Source of the DNA: Flavobacteriaceae bacterium CG2_30_31_66
Lineage (GTDB): Bacteria; Bacteroidota; Bacteroidia; Flavobacteriales; Flavobacteriaceae
DNA: 64,000 nt
Assembly: GCA_001873065.1 (NCBI GenBank)
Contig: MNYM01000024.1
Location: 16,408 to 80,407 of the forward strand
Direction: 5' to 3'
Program-made: the position numbers and the translations under genes
In this document: in pieces, positions 1 to 8,778 of the stretch
Layout: each line of letters begins with the position of its first letter
Position numbering within the stretch: position 1 is the first letter of the stretch
The notes under the pieces: model-generated
Database searches by the model: none
Told to the model about the DNA's origin: nothing
What the model saw: only the letters and a program-made list of their open reading frames with translations

Positions 1-2
1 TA

Positions 3-485
3 AAAATAACTCAAAATTTTTTCTTTATTTTATTAGGATTTATACTTTTAATTGCCTCAATTATCATGTGGATTTCAAAAAAAATTGTCTCTGATAAAGA
101 AATATCAACCAAACCAAATTTGAAAAAAAATCTTTTATATGGGGGTTTTATTGGTTTTATTTCCGGAATGGTTGGAATTGGTGGTGGTATTTTTTTAGCA
201 CCATTATTGCATTTGACAAATTGGGATTCTCCAAAAAAAATCGCCGCAACTGCAAGTATATTTATTTTGGTAAACTCCTTGGCGGGTTTAGGAGGACAAA
301 TTTCAAATCCTGATTTCTCATTAAATTGGAATTTGACATTTATATTGCTTGTGTCAGTTTTTATTGGTGGTCAGATTGGCAACAGAATCAGTTCAAAATT
401 CTTTACCCCTAATTTTTTAAAAAAAGCAACCGCAATTTTAATCGCTTTTGTGAGTCTTCGAATTTTATGGAAAAATCTTCTTTAA
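3..485 (+). CDS. TauE/SafE (TSUP) family permease, C-terminal half (5' end outside window)
   Basis: Membrane permease of the sulfite exporter TauE/SafE (TSUP) family, inner membrane, probably exporting a small sulfur-containing or organic anion. The first ATG inside the window is at 66, but the same frame is open back to base 3 and encodes a hydrophobic segment ending IASIIMW, so the gene is cut by the window edge rather than starting at 66. The visible part has a lysine-rich loop, then the second copy of the family's glycine-rich motif (VGIGGGIFLAPLL), then three further hydrophobic segments. The substrate cannot be told. There is no obvious partner gene; the next gene has its own promoter. 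Confidence 0.82.
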   Translation, partial: KITQNFFFILLGFILLIASIIMWISKKIVSDKEISTKPNLKKNLLYGGFIGFISGMVGIGGGIFLAPLLHLTNWDSPKKIAATASIFILVNSLAGLGGQISNPDFSLNWNLTFILLVSVFIGGQIGNRISSKFFTPNFLKKATAILIAFVSLRILWKNLL

Positions 486-549
486 ATAACTTTTTGTTTT
501 GTTTAACATTTTTAACTTTTAATTAAACATTTTAAATACTATTTAAGTT

Positions 550-557
550 TAAATTTG
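550..557 (+). promoter_or_regulatory. TAnnTTTG promoter box (-7) for the fasciclin gene
   Basis: TAAATTTG matches the Bacteroidota -7 box and lies 22 bases before the ATG at 579. No matching TTG at the -33 position is seen, so this is a half-match. Confidence 0.4.
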
Positions 558-578
558 TAGAAATTTAAAAATAATAAT

Positions 579-1142
579 ATGAACATTCAAAAATTTATTA
601 CCGCTTTATTTATTGCAGCAATTTCATTTTCAACAATTGCAAACAACACGAATCCTGATAAGGATAAAAAAGAAACTGTAAAAAACACCCATACCCAAGA
701 AACAATTGTAGGAGTTGCTGCAGGAAATGAAAACTTTTCAACATTGGTAGCTGCCGTGAAAGCAGCAGGTCTTGTTGACGTATTAAATAGTGATGGCCCA
801 TTTACTGTTTTTGCTCCTACCAACGATGCTTTTGGTAAATTACCAGAAGGCACCATAGCAACATTACTGAAAGCAGAAAATAAAGAGTTATTGACTGCAA
901 TATTAACTTACCATGTTGTTGCAGGAAAGTTTGTTGCAAAAGATGTAATAGACGCTATTAAAAAAAATAAAGGAAAATTCGTTATCAAAACTGTACAAGG
1001 AAACACTTTAACAGCATCTTTGAAAGGTGGAAAAGTTATTTTAACTGATGCGAAAGGAACTATTTCAACCATTGTAATAACTGATGTTGCTGCTTCAAAC
1101 GGAGTAATTCATGCAATTGATATGGTTGTAATGCCAAAATAA
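579..1142 (+). CDS. Secreted fasciclin (FAS1) domain protein
   Basis: An N-terminal Sec signal peptide (hydrophobic residues about 6-20, cut near IANN) is followed by a charged linker and one FAS1 domain from about residue 42 to the end. The domain shows the family's NENFSTLVAAVKAAG start, the FTVFAPTNDAF box and the YHVV box. FAS1 proteins are extracellular or surface adhesion modules; single-domain secreted forms are common in marine Flavobacteriia. There is no sorting domain or lipobox, so it is probably periplasmic or released. It is monocistronic, with its own promoter and a terminator at 1285. The ligand is unknown. Confidence 0.88.
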   Translation: MNIQKFITALFIAAISFSTIANNTNPDKDKKETVKNTHTQETIVGVAAGNENFSTLVAAVKAAGLVDVLNSDGPFTVFAPTNDAFGKLPEGTIATLLKAENKELLTAILTYHVVAGKFVAKDVIDAIKKNKGKFVIKTVQGNTLTASLKGGKVILTDAKGTISTIVITDVAASNGVIHAIDMVVMPK

Positions 1143-1284
1143 TTTGTTTATCATTTTTAACATTTTATTAAACAATTTTTCATTAACTTTACAAAAAATT
1201 ATAATTAAAATTAATAGTTAACACTTCTCATAGTTAGTTGCAGATTTGCATAAATTTAAAAGAAGTTTTTTGGTTGATTGATAG

Positions 1285-1316
1285 AAACCGCTACTTTTCG
1301 TAGCGGTTTTGTTATT
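1285..1316. terminator. Bidirectional intrinsic terminator between convergent genes
   Basis: Perfect 10-bp stem (1285-1294 with 1300-1309, AAACCGCTAC/GTAGCGGTTT), 5-base loop, T-rich tail on the plus strand. It separates the fasciclin gene from the convergent gene ending at 1312. Confidence 0.85.
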
Positions 1317-1674
1317 TTAAAAAAGTATCCTGTATTCTTTGGATGCAAATTTGAACAATTCTTTTATTATATTCCGAAGCATTATTTTGATAAATCTGAA
1401 ATTCATCAGTAGAAAAATGACCAATAATTACTCCTAAAATTAAATATTTAAAATTCAAATCTTTTACAAAAATTGATTTCACTCTAGCACGCCTTTTAGA
1501 TGAGTTAATTGTGTTAAAATCAATTTTTCTTTTTGATAAATACCCTTGAAATAATCCAAAAATGAACTCATGTTGCATTTTTATAATGGGACGCAAACAG
1601 GCATTTTGAAATTTTTCAATATCCAAGGTATTTTCATTAACAATATCAATAATAATAGGTCTTTCTTTATTCAT
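1312..1674 (-). CDS. Conserved hypothetical protein, third gene of the purC transcript
   Basis: About 120 residues if started at the ATG at 1674 ([10 protein letters not shown]). A longer reading from 1737 would overlap the upstream gene by 71 bases, whereas 1674 gives an 8-base overlap typical of coupled genes. I recognise no catalytic motif. Visible features are a conserved-looking LRPIIKMQHEF stretch around residue 28, a basic KRRARVK patch and a hydrophobic LILGVIIGHF segment, suggesting a small helical soluble protein. Proteins of this type sit beside purC in other Flavobacteriia as far as I remember, but the function is not known to me. Confidence 0.6.
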   Translation of the reverse strand: MNKERPIIIDIVNENTLDIEKFQNACLRPIIKMQHEFIFGLFQGYLSKRKIDFNTINSSKRRARVKSIFVKDLNFKYLILGVIIGHFSTDEFQIYQNNASEYNKRIVQICIQRIQDTFLK

Positions 1675-2149
1675 TTTCCAATAATTTTTCCAATTCAATG
1701 TGATAATCATATTGCAAATCTTCATGCAATTTTTCAATCGCTTTTGTAACCATTTTTATTTGAGAAAAAAATACATTTTCCAAACGCTGACTTTGCTGCA
1801 TCGAAGGTTTCATTTCCTTTAAGTTTCTACAAAAATGCAATAACAACACTACTTCTGTTTCTTTTTTCTTTGAATATCGGATGTATTTTTTCGTTTGTGT
1901 TAAAATTTTTCGAATTGCTTTTCTGATAAAAAAATAATTTTTGGTTTTAATCTCAGCAAATTGAACCTCCATTTGATTTTTTACTGATTCGATATATGAT
2001 TCTTCATTATGAGATTCAAACAATAAGTAGGCAAGCAATTCTTTGTTGTCTTTTTTGAATCTCGAAAGCTGCAAACACAATTCTTTCAATTCATTAGGTG
2101 ACTTGTGGGCAAGTTCGTCTTTAAGTTGTTTGAGGGTTAATGCTTTCAT
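1667..2149 (-). CDS. Conserved hypothetical helical protein, coupled to purC
   Basis: 160 residues, very rich in Lys, Glu and Leu, predicted almost entirely helical, with no signal peptide or membrane segment. The N-terminus ([26 protein letters not shown]) looks like a short helical-hairpin module. Its start overlaps the purC stop by 4 bases (2146-2149), so translation is probably coupled. No function can be assigned from sequence; position suggests a housekeeping role rather than a transferred gene. Confidence 0.65.
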   Translation of the reverse strand: MKALTLKQLKDELAHKSPNELKELCLQLSRFKKDNKELLAYLLFESHNEESYIESVKNQMEVQFAEIKTKNYFFIRKAIRKILTQTKKYIRYSKKKETEVVLLLHFCRNLKEMKPSMQQSQRLENVFFSQIKMVTKAIEKLHEDLQYDYHIELEKLLENE

Positions 2150-3093
2150 TTCGAAAGAAAATCCATCACGTTTTTTTCAATTCTAGCCATCACATTTTCT
2201 GTAGATGCTTTTACGAATTTTTCTCCGGTAATTTGTTCATACAACTCAATATATCTATTTGATATTTCAGTGATTTTTTCATCAGACATTTTAGGAATTT
2301 GCTGCCCTTTTTTTCCTTGAAATCCGTTCTCAATCAACCATTGGCGTACAAATTCTTTCGACAATTGTTTTTGATTTTCTTCTTTTTGTTGTCTTTCTTG
2401 ATAACCGTCTTGATAAAAATAACGTGAAGAATCAGGTGTATGAATCTCATCAATCAAGACAATTTTTCCATCTTTAGTTTTCCCAAATTCATATTTAGTA
2501 TCCACCAAAATAAGGCCTCTTTTTGCTGCGATTTCTGTACCTCTTAGAAACAGTTTTCGAGTATAATCCTCTAAAATAGTATAATCATCTTCAGCAACAA
2601 TTCCTTTGGATAAAATATCCTCTCTTGAAATGTCTTCATCATGTTCACCATTATGTGCCTTTGTGGAAGGCGTAATCAATGGAACAGGAAATTTGTCATT
2701 TTCTTTTAAACCTTCTAGCATTTCTACACCGCACAATACTCTTTTTCCTAGCTTATATTCACGCGCTGCATGACCTGATAAATAACCACGAATCACCATT
2801 TCAACTTTAAAAGGTTGACATAAATGACCAATTGCCACATTTTCATCGGGAGTTGCTATCAACCAATTTGGGACGACATCAACAGTTTCACTCATCATTT
2901 TAGTAGCTATTTGATTCAAAATCTGACCTTTAAATGGAATTTGACGTGGCATAATTACATCAAAAGCCGACAATCTATCGGTTGCTATCATCACCAAAAG
3001 CTCGTCATTGATGTTATAAACTTCTCTTACTTTTCCTTTGTAAACAGATTTTAAATTTGGAAATTGGAAGTTGGTTTCGTTAATTGTATTCAT
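2146..3093 (-). CDS. purC: Phosphoribosylaminoimidazole-succinocarboxamide synthase
   Basis: SAICAR synthetase joins CAIR and aspartate with ATP in purine biosynthesis (cytoplasm). At 315 residues it is the longer form usual in Bacteroidota. Motifs seen: YKGKVREVY at residues 18-26 (nucleotide-binding start of the fold), TDRLSAFD at 38-45, then LVDTKYEFG and [10 protein letters not shown] in the second half, which are the two family signatures. The ATG at 3093 is preceded at 3113-3120 by a TAnnTTTG box on the minus strand. It heads a transcript with two small unknown genes downstream. Confidence 0.96.
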   Translation of the reverse strand: MNTINETNFQFPNLKSVYKGKVREVYNINDELLVMIATDRLSAFDVIMPRQIPFKGQILNQIATKMMSETVDVVPNWLIATPDENVAIGHLCQPFKVEMVIRGYLSGHAAREYKLGKRVLCGVEMLEGLKENDKFPVPLITPSTKAHNGEHDEDISREDILSKGIVAEDDYTILEDYTRKLFLRGTEIAAKRGLILVDTKYEFGKTKDGKIVLIDEIHTPDSSRYFYQDGYQERQQKEENQKQLSKEFVRQWLIENGFQGKKGQQIPKMSDEKITEISNRYIELYEQITGEKFVKASTENVMARIEKNVMDFLSK

Positions 3094-3112
3094 GAAATGG
3101 TAGTTGTTTTTG

Positions 3113-3120
3113 CAAAAATA
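3113..3120 (-). promoter_or_regulatory. TAnnTTTG promoter box for purC
   Basis: On the minus strand the sequence is TATTTTTG, about 20 bases before the purC ATG, leaving a very short leader. No clear -33 box. Confidence 0.35.
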
Positions 3121-3194
3121 GGGTTAATTTCTAGGACAGTTAAAAATGCACACAAGATTTTTTATCACTAATAATTAATACTCGCAATTTAATT

Positions 3195-4148
3195 TCATTC
3201 AGTCTCAATACTTTTATATGCGTGGATAATTTTTTTCACCAAACGATGTCTTACTACATCTTTATCATCCAAATAAACGTGGGCAATTCCTTCAATATCC
3301 TTCAATGCTAAGACAGCTTCTTTAAGACCTGATATTTGTTTTCTTGGTAAATCAATTTGTCCTGGATCACCCGTTATGATAAACTTTGCGTGCATTCCCA
3401 TTCTTGTTAAAAACATTTTCATTTGACCATGAGTAGTATTTTGAGCTTCGTCCAAAATCACAAAAGCATTGTCTAAAGTTCTTCCTCGCATAAAAGCCAA
3501 AGGTGCAATTTGAATGACCCCTTTTTCGATATAAGATTCTAGTTTTTCATGTGGAATCATATCGCGCAAAGCATCGTATAAAGGTTGCATATATGGGTCT
3601 AGTTTTTCCTTTAAATCTCCTGGAAGAAATCCTAAATTTTCACCTGCTTCAACAGCTGGTCTTGTCAAAATTATTCGTTTCACCTCCTTTTCTTTCAATG
3701 CTTTAACAGCCAAAGCAACAGCTGTATAAGTTTTTCCTGTTCCTGCAGGACCAACAGCAAAAAGCATGTCGTTTTTCGCCATCAAAGTCACCATTTTTCG
3801 CTGGTTTTCAGTTTGTGGTTTTATTAATTTTCCGCTAACACCGTGCACTAAAACATCTCTGGTGTTTTCTATTGAAGCTGTTTTTACTTCCTCACCATTT
3901 GAAGTCAAAATTCGCTCGATGCTATTTTCATCCAACTTATTATAGCGATTAAAATATTTAATCAAACGTTCTAAACGAGTTTCAAACTCATCTAAAATAT
4001 CAGCTTCACCATAAATTTTCAGTTTTGGACCTCTTGCTACAATTTTAATTTTAGGAAAGTACTTTTTTAACTGTTCAATAGTACTATTGTGTTCGCCAAA
4101 AAAATCTTTTGGACTTATTTCCGTTAACTCTATGATTCTCTCGTTCAA
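3195..4148 (-). CDS. PhoH-like ATPase
   Basis: Cytoplasmic P-loop ATPase of the PhoH/YbeZ family, which works in RNA metabolism with YbeY in other bacteria. 317 residues, the usual length. An N-terminal KH-like part (about residues 1-110) is followed by the PhoH domain: Walker A GPAGTGKT at 133-140, LTRPAVEAGE at 161-170, GFLPGD near 173, Walker B FVILDEAQNT at 229-238 and a sensor-type ITGDPGQIDLP. It is divergently arranged with the gene at 4278 and ends 101 bases before purC, which has its own promoter box. Confidence 0.93.
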   Translation of the reverse strand: MNERIIELTEISPKDFFGEHNSTIEQLKKYFPKIKIVARGPKLKIYGEADILDEFETRLERLIKYFNRYNKLDENSIERILTSNGEEVKTASIENTRDVLVHGVSGKLIKPQTENQRKMVTLMAKNDMLFAVGPAGTGKTYTAVALAVKALKEKEVKRIILTRPAVEAGENLGFLPGDLKEKLDPYMQPLYDALRDMIPHEKLESYIEKGVIQIAPLAFMRGRTLDNAFVILDEAQNTTHGQMKMFLTRMGMHAKFIITGDPGQIDLPRKQISGLKEAVLALKDIEGIAHVYLDDKDVVRHRLVKKIIHAYKSIETE

Positions 4149-4219
4149 ATGATTTGATTTAGGATTAAATGGATTAGAATTTATAATCTAAAAATAGTAA
4201 TAAAAACTACTAAATTCAG

Positions 4220-4227
4220 TAGATTTG
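4220..4227 (+). promoter_or_regulatory. TAnnTTTG promoter box for the SAM hydrolase-gldFG transcript
   Basis: TAGATTTG, 50 bases before the ATG at 4278, in the divergent space with the PhoH gene. No clear -33 TTG. Confidence 0.4.
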
Positions 4228-4277
4228 CGTTAAATAGTTAACAACTTTTACACATTTAATTAACAAAGAAAAAACAG

Positions 4278-5138
4278 ATGTCTTTTATCACATTAACCAC
4301 GGATTTTGGAACAAAAGACCATTTTGTTGGTGCTATAAAAGGTGCTATTTTAACTCAATTAGCGGATGCAAAAATCATAGATATTTCTCATGAAATTTCT
4401 CCTTTTAATATTCCTGAAACTGCTTATATTTTAAAAAATTCTTACAAAAGCTTCCCAAAAGGAACCGTTCATATTGTTGGAGTTGATGCAGAATTAAGTA
4501 TTGATAATAGACACATTGCACTAGAATTAAACAATCATTTTTTTGTTTGTCCTGATAACGGATTAATTTCTATGATTGCTTCTGAAATTCAACCTTCAAA
4601 AATTGTAGAAATCAATATTCACGATCGTATTGAAACTAGTTTTCCAGTATTGGATGTATTTGTAAACGTTGCTTGTTTTATTGCTAGAGGAGGAAATCTA
4701 AGTGTAATTGGAAAAGAAATTAAAGATTTTAAAAAAATTACTGAAATTCAACCAAAAGTAAATCACCTGAAAAATCAAATCGTTGGAGGTGTCTTATACA
4801 TTGATAATTACGGAAATGTCATTACAAACATCAGTAAAAAAATGTTTCAAGATATTGGGAAAAATAGAAATTTTACCATAAAAACAATGCGGTTTTCTTT
4901 TCATAAAATCTTTGACAAATACAACGAAATTACTGGAGACCAACCTTATGACTCTTCTATATTTGAAGGAAATAAATTGGCTCTATTTAATTCTGCAGGA
5001 TATTTAGAAATCGCTATTTATAGAAGTAGTATTCAAACAGTTGGAGGTGCATCAACTTTATTGGGATTGGAATATCGTGATAAAGTTACCATCGATTTCA
5101 TTTCTGAATCAAAACCTGCTTTTTCAACTTTATCTTAA
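4278..5138 (+). CDS. SAM hydroxide adenosyltransferase (DUF62) family protein
   Basis: 286 residues of the family that includes SAM-dependent fluorinases and chlorinases; ordinary bacterial members hydrolyse S-adenosylmethionine to adenosine and methionine. Family marks are TTDFGTKDHFVGAIKG at residues 7-22, the PDNGL box near 96, and YIDNYGNV near 176 followed by a beta-barrel C-terminal domain. Without the halogenase-specific loop identified, hydrolase activity is the safer call. It is followed after 3 bases by a small monooxygenase-fold gene and then gldF/gldG in one apparent transcript. Confidence 0.9.
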   Translation: MSFITLTTDFGTKDHFVGAIKGAILTQLADAKIIDISHEISPFNIPETAYILKNSYKSFPKGTVHIVGVDAELSIDNRHIALELNNHFFVCPDNGLISMIASEIQPSKIVEINIHDRIETSFPVLDVFVNVACFIARGGNLSVIGKEIKDFKKITEIQPKVNHLKNQIVGGVLYIDNYGNVITNISKKMFQDIGKNRNFTIKTMRFSFHKIFDKYNEITGDQPYDSSIFEGNKLALFNSAGYLEIAIYRSSIQTVGGASTLLGLEYRDKVTIDFISESKPAFSTLS

Positions 5139-5141
5139 AAA

Positions 5142-5438
5142 ATGTTAGTACGAATTGTAAAAATGAGTTTTCATTCAGAATTTATTCCTAAATTTCTTGA
5201 AATGTTTGATGAGAAAAAAGCACTTATCAAAAGTTCAAAAGGCTGTTTATTGCTAGAATTGTATCAAGACCATTCAAATCCTGAACTATTTTTCACCTAT
5301 TCACATTGGGAAAATGACACTGATTTAGAAAATTATCGAAATTCAACCTTATTTAAAGAAACTTGGGCACAAACCAAAACGTATTTTAATGACAAACCAC
5401 AAGCTTGGAGTGTTGATAAATTAGCTTCATTAAGGTAA
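5142..5438 (+). CDS. Antibiotic biosynthesis monooxygenase (ABM) domain protein
   Basis: 98-residue ferredoxin-like ABM fold. The order of elements (LVRIVKMSFHSEFIPKFLEM, then KGCLLLELYQD, then FFTYSHWEN, then FKETW) fits quinol monooxygenase/YgiN-like dimeric proteins. The actual reaction is unknown; many family members are stress or haem related. It starts 3 bases after the SAM hydrolase gene and precedes gldF/gldG by 70 bases. Confidence 0.85.
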   Translation: MLVRIVKMSFHSEFIPKFLEMFDEKKALIKSSKGCLLLELYQDHSNPELFFTYSHWENDTDLENYRNSTLFKETWAQTKTYFNDKPQAWSVDKLASLR

Positions 5439-5508
5439 CAATTTATCAATGAAGTAATGAATTAATGATAAAATAAACCAACTTACCAAAAACTAACAAC
5501 CAAAAATC

Positions 5509-7863
5509 ATGTTCGCTATTTTAAAAAAAGAATTTAGTTCGTTTTTTTCATCTCCAATTGCTTATTTAGTAATCGGTTTTTTCTTGTTGATTAACGGATT
5601 ATTTTTATGGTTTTTTAATGATGAATTCAATATTTTAAACGCTGGTTTTGCAGATATCAGTCCTTTTTTTTATTTAGCACCTTGGGTTTTTCTTTTTTTA
5701 ATTCCTGCAATTACCATGAAAATTTTTGCTGATGAATTTAACAATGGAACTATCGAAATTTTAAAAACAAAACCACTTTCTGATTGGGAAATTATCTTGG
5801 GTAAATTTTGGGCTTCATTATTGTTGACAATCATTGCAATTTTACCCACTTTAACCTACGTTTACACGGTTTATCAATTAGGAAATCCTATTGGAAATAT
5901 CGACTTTGGAAGCACAATTGGCTCTTATAGTGGAATTCTATTTTTAGCAGCAACTTACACTTCAGTAGGTTTATTTACATCATCATTGTCTAAAAATCAA
6001 ATTGTTGCTTTTATTTTGGCTGTTTTTATCACTTTTTTTCTTTTTTACGGTTTTGATGCCATTTCAACTTCTTTCGGAAACGACAGCTTATGGATTCAAA
6101 AAATGGGAATTAATGAACATTTTAAAAGTATTTCAAGAGGCGTTATCGACTCAAGAGATTTGGTTTATTTTGTAAGTGTAACCATTTTCTTTTTATTCAT
6201 CACTAAAACCCGCTTAGGAAATGAAAAAAAATTGAAAAATAGTGTCATTTTAGTAATCATAATTATTGCATTAAATCTTGTAAATCAGCATTTTTATAAA
6301 CGTTTTGATTTGACATCTAACAAGCGATTTACACTTTCAAATACCACAAAAAACATACTTTCATCTATCGATAAACCATTATTTATCACTGTGTATTTAG
6401 AGGGTGATTTTCCTTCTGAATTCAAGCGTTTACAGGTTGAAACCCGACAATTTTTAGAAGAACTAACTGCCGAAAATTCAAACATAAAAATTCATTTTGA
6501 AAATCCTAACAATCAACGTGAAACGCTCATAAAAAAAGGGATGATGCCAAGTCAGTTAACGGTTCAAGAGGAAGGAAAAATTTCGGAAGCCATTATTTTT
6601 CCTTGGGCTGAAATCAATTTTGAAGAAAAAACAACCTTGGTTTCCTTGCTGCCAAATGCGATTGCCGTTTCACAAGAACAACAATTAGAAAAAGCAATTG
6701 AGAATTTAGGCTACAGTTTTAGCAATGCAATTCATTCTATTTCCAATAAAAAAAATAAAACTATTGCGATTATTGTTGGAAATGGTGAATTACGTGACGT
6801 TTTTCAATACAGTTATTTGAGTGAAGTTGCAAAAAAATACAAATTGGCAAAATTTACGTTAGATTCTGTGGCAACAAATGCAACCCAAGCTTTGCTAGAT
6901 TTGACCACTTTTGATTTGGCTATTATTGCAAAACCTACAGAGCAATTTAATGAAAATGAGAAGTTTGTCTTAGACCAATTTATCACAAATGGAGGAAAAA
7001 CTTTGTGGATGATTGATAACGTACAAGCAGATCAAGATAGTTTGATGAATGGTGGAAAAATGTTGGCATATCCAAGAGATTTGAACCTAACTGATTTGTT
7101 ATTTTCATACGGAATTCGAATAAATACAAGTCTGATTAAAGATTTGTATGCGGCAAAAATTTCATTGGCAACTGGAAATATTGGCAACCAACCACAATTT
7201 CAAAATTTTGATTGGTTTTTTCATCCTTTAGTAAATGGAAATCCAAATCACGCTATTACCAAAAATCTAAATCCTATTCGTTTACAGTTTGCAAATCAAA
7301 TAGATACCTTAAAAAATAACATCAAAAAAACAGCCCTATTGCAAAGTTCCATTTTGACAAAAAAAGTAGGAACACCCAATATTATTGATTTACAAATCAT
7401 TGCAGATGAGCCTCAGGAAAATGATTATAAAGATGGAAATCAGTTGTTTGCGGTTTTGTTAAAAGGCAGTTTTAATTCAGCGTATAAAAACAGGATAAAA
7501 CCTTTTGAAACCCCACTTTTTAAAGAAAATTCAATCAATAATAAAATGATTGTGATTGCAGATGGAGATATTGGAAAAAATCAACTATTAAAAGGAAAAC
7601 CTTTTGATTTAGCGAGAGATAAATGGACAAATCAAGAATTTGGCAATAAAGATTTTTTACTGAATTCAATCGATTATTTATTGGACGATGTTGGGTTGAT
7701 GCAATTGCGAAACAAAACCATAAAAATTGTACAACTAGACCAACAAAAAGCTTATAAAGAAAGAACTTTTTGGCAGTTTTTTAATGTTATTTTACCTTTA
7801 GTTTTGTTACTTAATTTCGGAATTATTTTCAATTATTGGAGAAAACGAAAATATGGTTTGTAG
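5509..7863 (+). CDS. gldFG: GldF-GldG gliding ABC transporter, permease and auxiliary protein in one frame
   Basis: 784 residues. Residues 1 to about 238 are GldF, a six-segment ABC-2 type permease (start FAILKKEFSSFFSSPIAYLV). From about residue 239 to the end it is GldG: a membrane segment (VILVIIIIALNLV), the RFDLTSNKRFTLS box, a large periplasmic domain and a C-terminal membrane anchor (VILPLVLLLNFGIIF). In Flavobacterium johnsoniae these are separate proteins needed, with the ATPase GldA, for gliding. The junction lies at an A8 tract, 6224-6231. One more A would end GldF at about 244 residues (TAG at 6241) and let GldG start at the out-of-frame ATG at 6221. So the fusion is either a real single-base loss or a sequencing error. 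gldA is not in the window. Confidence 0.9.
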   Translation: MFAILKKEFSSFFSSPIAYLVIGFFLLINGLFLWFFNDEFNILNAGFADISPFFYLAPWVFLFLIPAITMKIFADEFNNGTIEILKTKPLSDWEIILGKFWASLLLTIIAILPTLTYVYTVYQLGNPIGNIDFGSTIGSYSGILFLAATYTSVGLFTSSLSKNQIVAFILAVFITFFLFYGFDAISTSFGNDSLWIQKMGINEHFKSISRGVIDSRDLVYFVSVTIFFLFITKTRLGNEKKLKNSVILVIIIIALNLVNQHFYKRFDLTSNKRFTLSNTTKNILSSIDKPLFITVYLEGDFPSEFKRLQVETRQFLEELTAENSNIKIHFENPNNQRETLIKKGMMPSQLTVQEEGKISEAIIFPWAEINFEEKTTLVSLLPNAIAVSQEQQLEKAIENLGYSFSNAIHSISNKKNKTIAIIVGNGELRDVFQYSYLSEVAKKYKLAKFTLDSVATNATQALLDLTTFDLAIIAKPTEQFNENEKFVLDQFITNGGKTLWMIDNVQADQDSLMNGGKMLAYPRDLNLTDLLFSYGIRINTSLIKDLYAAKISLATGNIGNQPQFQNFDWFFHPLVNGNPNHAITKNLNPIRLQFANQIDTLKNNIKKTALLQSSILTKKVGTPNIIDLQIIADEPQENDYKDGNQLFAVLLKGSFNSAYKNRIKPFETPLFKENSINNKMIVIADGDIGKNQLLKGKPFDLARDKWTNQEFGNKDFLLNSIDYLLDDVGLMQLRNKTIKIVQLDQQKAYKERTFWQFFNVILPLVLLLNFGIIFNYWRKRKYGL
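6224..6231 (+). repeat. A8 homopolymer at the GldF/GldG junction
   Basis: Eight A residues directly after ATG (6221-6223). With eight the two genes read as one; with nine the GldF frame meets TAG and the ATG opens GldG as MKKKLKNS. A slippage-prone position that decides gene structure. Confidence 0.9.
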
Positions 7864-7893
7864 TTGTTCGTTTTTAGTTTTTTAGTAGAAATT

Positions 7894-8670
7894 TTAAATT
7901 TTGAACTCGGAATCCCAAAGTAAATCATCCACCAAAAATTGATAATTCAATGTTTTTTGCAATTTTTCTGAAGAAATAATTTTCCAATTCAAGACTTCAT
8001 TTTCTTCAAAAAATGGAGGTTCAAAACCTTTACTTTTTCTGGCATTTTCATAAAAATCTTTTCTTGTTGGATGATGATTTGAACAAGCATTAAACGTTTC
8101 TCCAAAACAATTTTGAGCTATAATTTTCTCGATAATTGCAATGCAATCCTCCAAATGAATCATGTTTACAAATCCATTTGGTTGCGGAATTTTTCGCCCT
8201 TTTTGAAACCAAATTGCAGGATGTCTTTCGCCACCAAATAACCCCGAAAAACGAATAATTGTTGTTTCAAAATGAGTATTTTTTCTAAATAAATTTTCAA
8301 TAATCACCAAAGGATGATTGTCTGTTTCGTCAGCTTCTGTCATGATTTTATTCAAACTTGGATACACAGAAGTTGAACTTATAAAAATTACTTTTTTGAT
8401 TTTTGATTGCTCAATTTTTGAAATCAATCTAGCAAAATCATCCTCACTTTTAGAAGTAATTGCACTAATTAAAATATCCGATTCCAGAAATTCAGCACTG
8501 ATTTCTTGTTGAGAAATATCAACCAAAAAGGGATTGATGTTTTCTTTTCTTAAAAAGGTCAATTTATCCTCAGTTTTTGTTGAGCCTTTTACTGAAAATC
8601 CTCTTGACAAAAATGAAATTGCCAATGGTTTTCCTAACCAACCACAACCTAAAATACTTACTTTTTGCAT
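7894..8670 (-). CDS. NAD(P)-dependent epimerase/dehydratase-like protein (YeeZ type)
   Basis: 258-residue Rossmann-fold protein. It begins KVSILGCGWLGKPLA, the nucleotide-binding GxGxxG variant seen in YeeZ-like atypical extended SDR proteins, followed by VKGSTKTEDK. FISSTSVYP carries the SDR Ser position, and a canonical YxxxK is not obvious. The substrate is unknown. It is convergent with gldFG (30 bases between stops) and has a TAnnTTTG box at 8692-8699. Confidence 0.8.
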   Translation of the reverse strand: MQKVSILGCGWLGKPLAISFLSRGFSVKGSTKTEDKLTFLRKENINPFLVDISQQEISAEFLESDILISAITSKSEDDFARLISKIEQSKIKKVIFISSTSVYPSLNKIMTEADETDNHPLVIIENLFRKNTHFETTIIRFSGLFGGERHPAIWFQKGRKIPQPNGFVNMIHLEDCIAIIEKIIAQNCFGETFNACSNHHPTRKDFYENARKSKGFEPPFFEENEVLNWKIISSEKLQKTLNYQFLVDDLLWDSEFKI

Positions 8671-8691
8671 TTATAAATCATTGAATAATTG

Positions 8692-8699
8692 CAAAGATA
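8692..8699 (-). promoter_or_regulatory. TAnnTTTG box for the epimerase-like gene
   Basis: Minus-strand TATCTTTG, 22 bases before the ATG at 8670. It shares a divergent intergenic space with the box at 8748. Confidence 0.4.
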
Positions 8700-8747
8700 C
8701 GTTGCTTTTTTTATGTTTTTATTAACAATTGCTACCTGATGAAATCG

Positions 8748-8755
8748 TAATTTTG
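8748..8755 (+). promoter_or_regulatory. TAnnTTTG box with upstream TTG for the DUF2911 gene
   Basis: TAATTTTG, 24 bases before the ATG at 8779, with TTG at 8729-8731 about 16 bases upstream. Close to the Bacteroidota -33/-7 arrangement. Confidence 0.5.
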
Positions 8756-8778
8756 AGGACTTTAAAAAAACAAAAACA

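Noticed and set aside
4278..5138. Fluorinase making organofluorine, linked to the fluoride riboswitch
   Set aside because: The gene is of the broad SAM hydrolase family, 56 kb from the riboswitch, and I cannot identify the fluorinase-specific loop; a link would be speculation.
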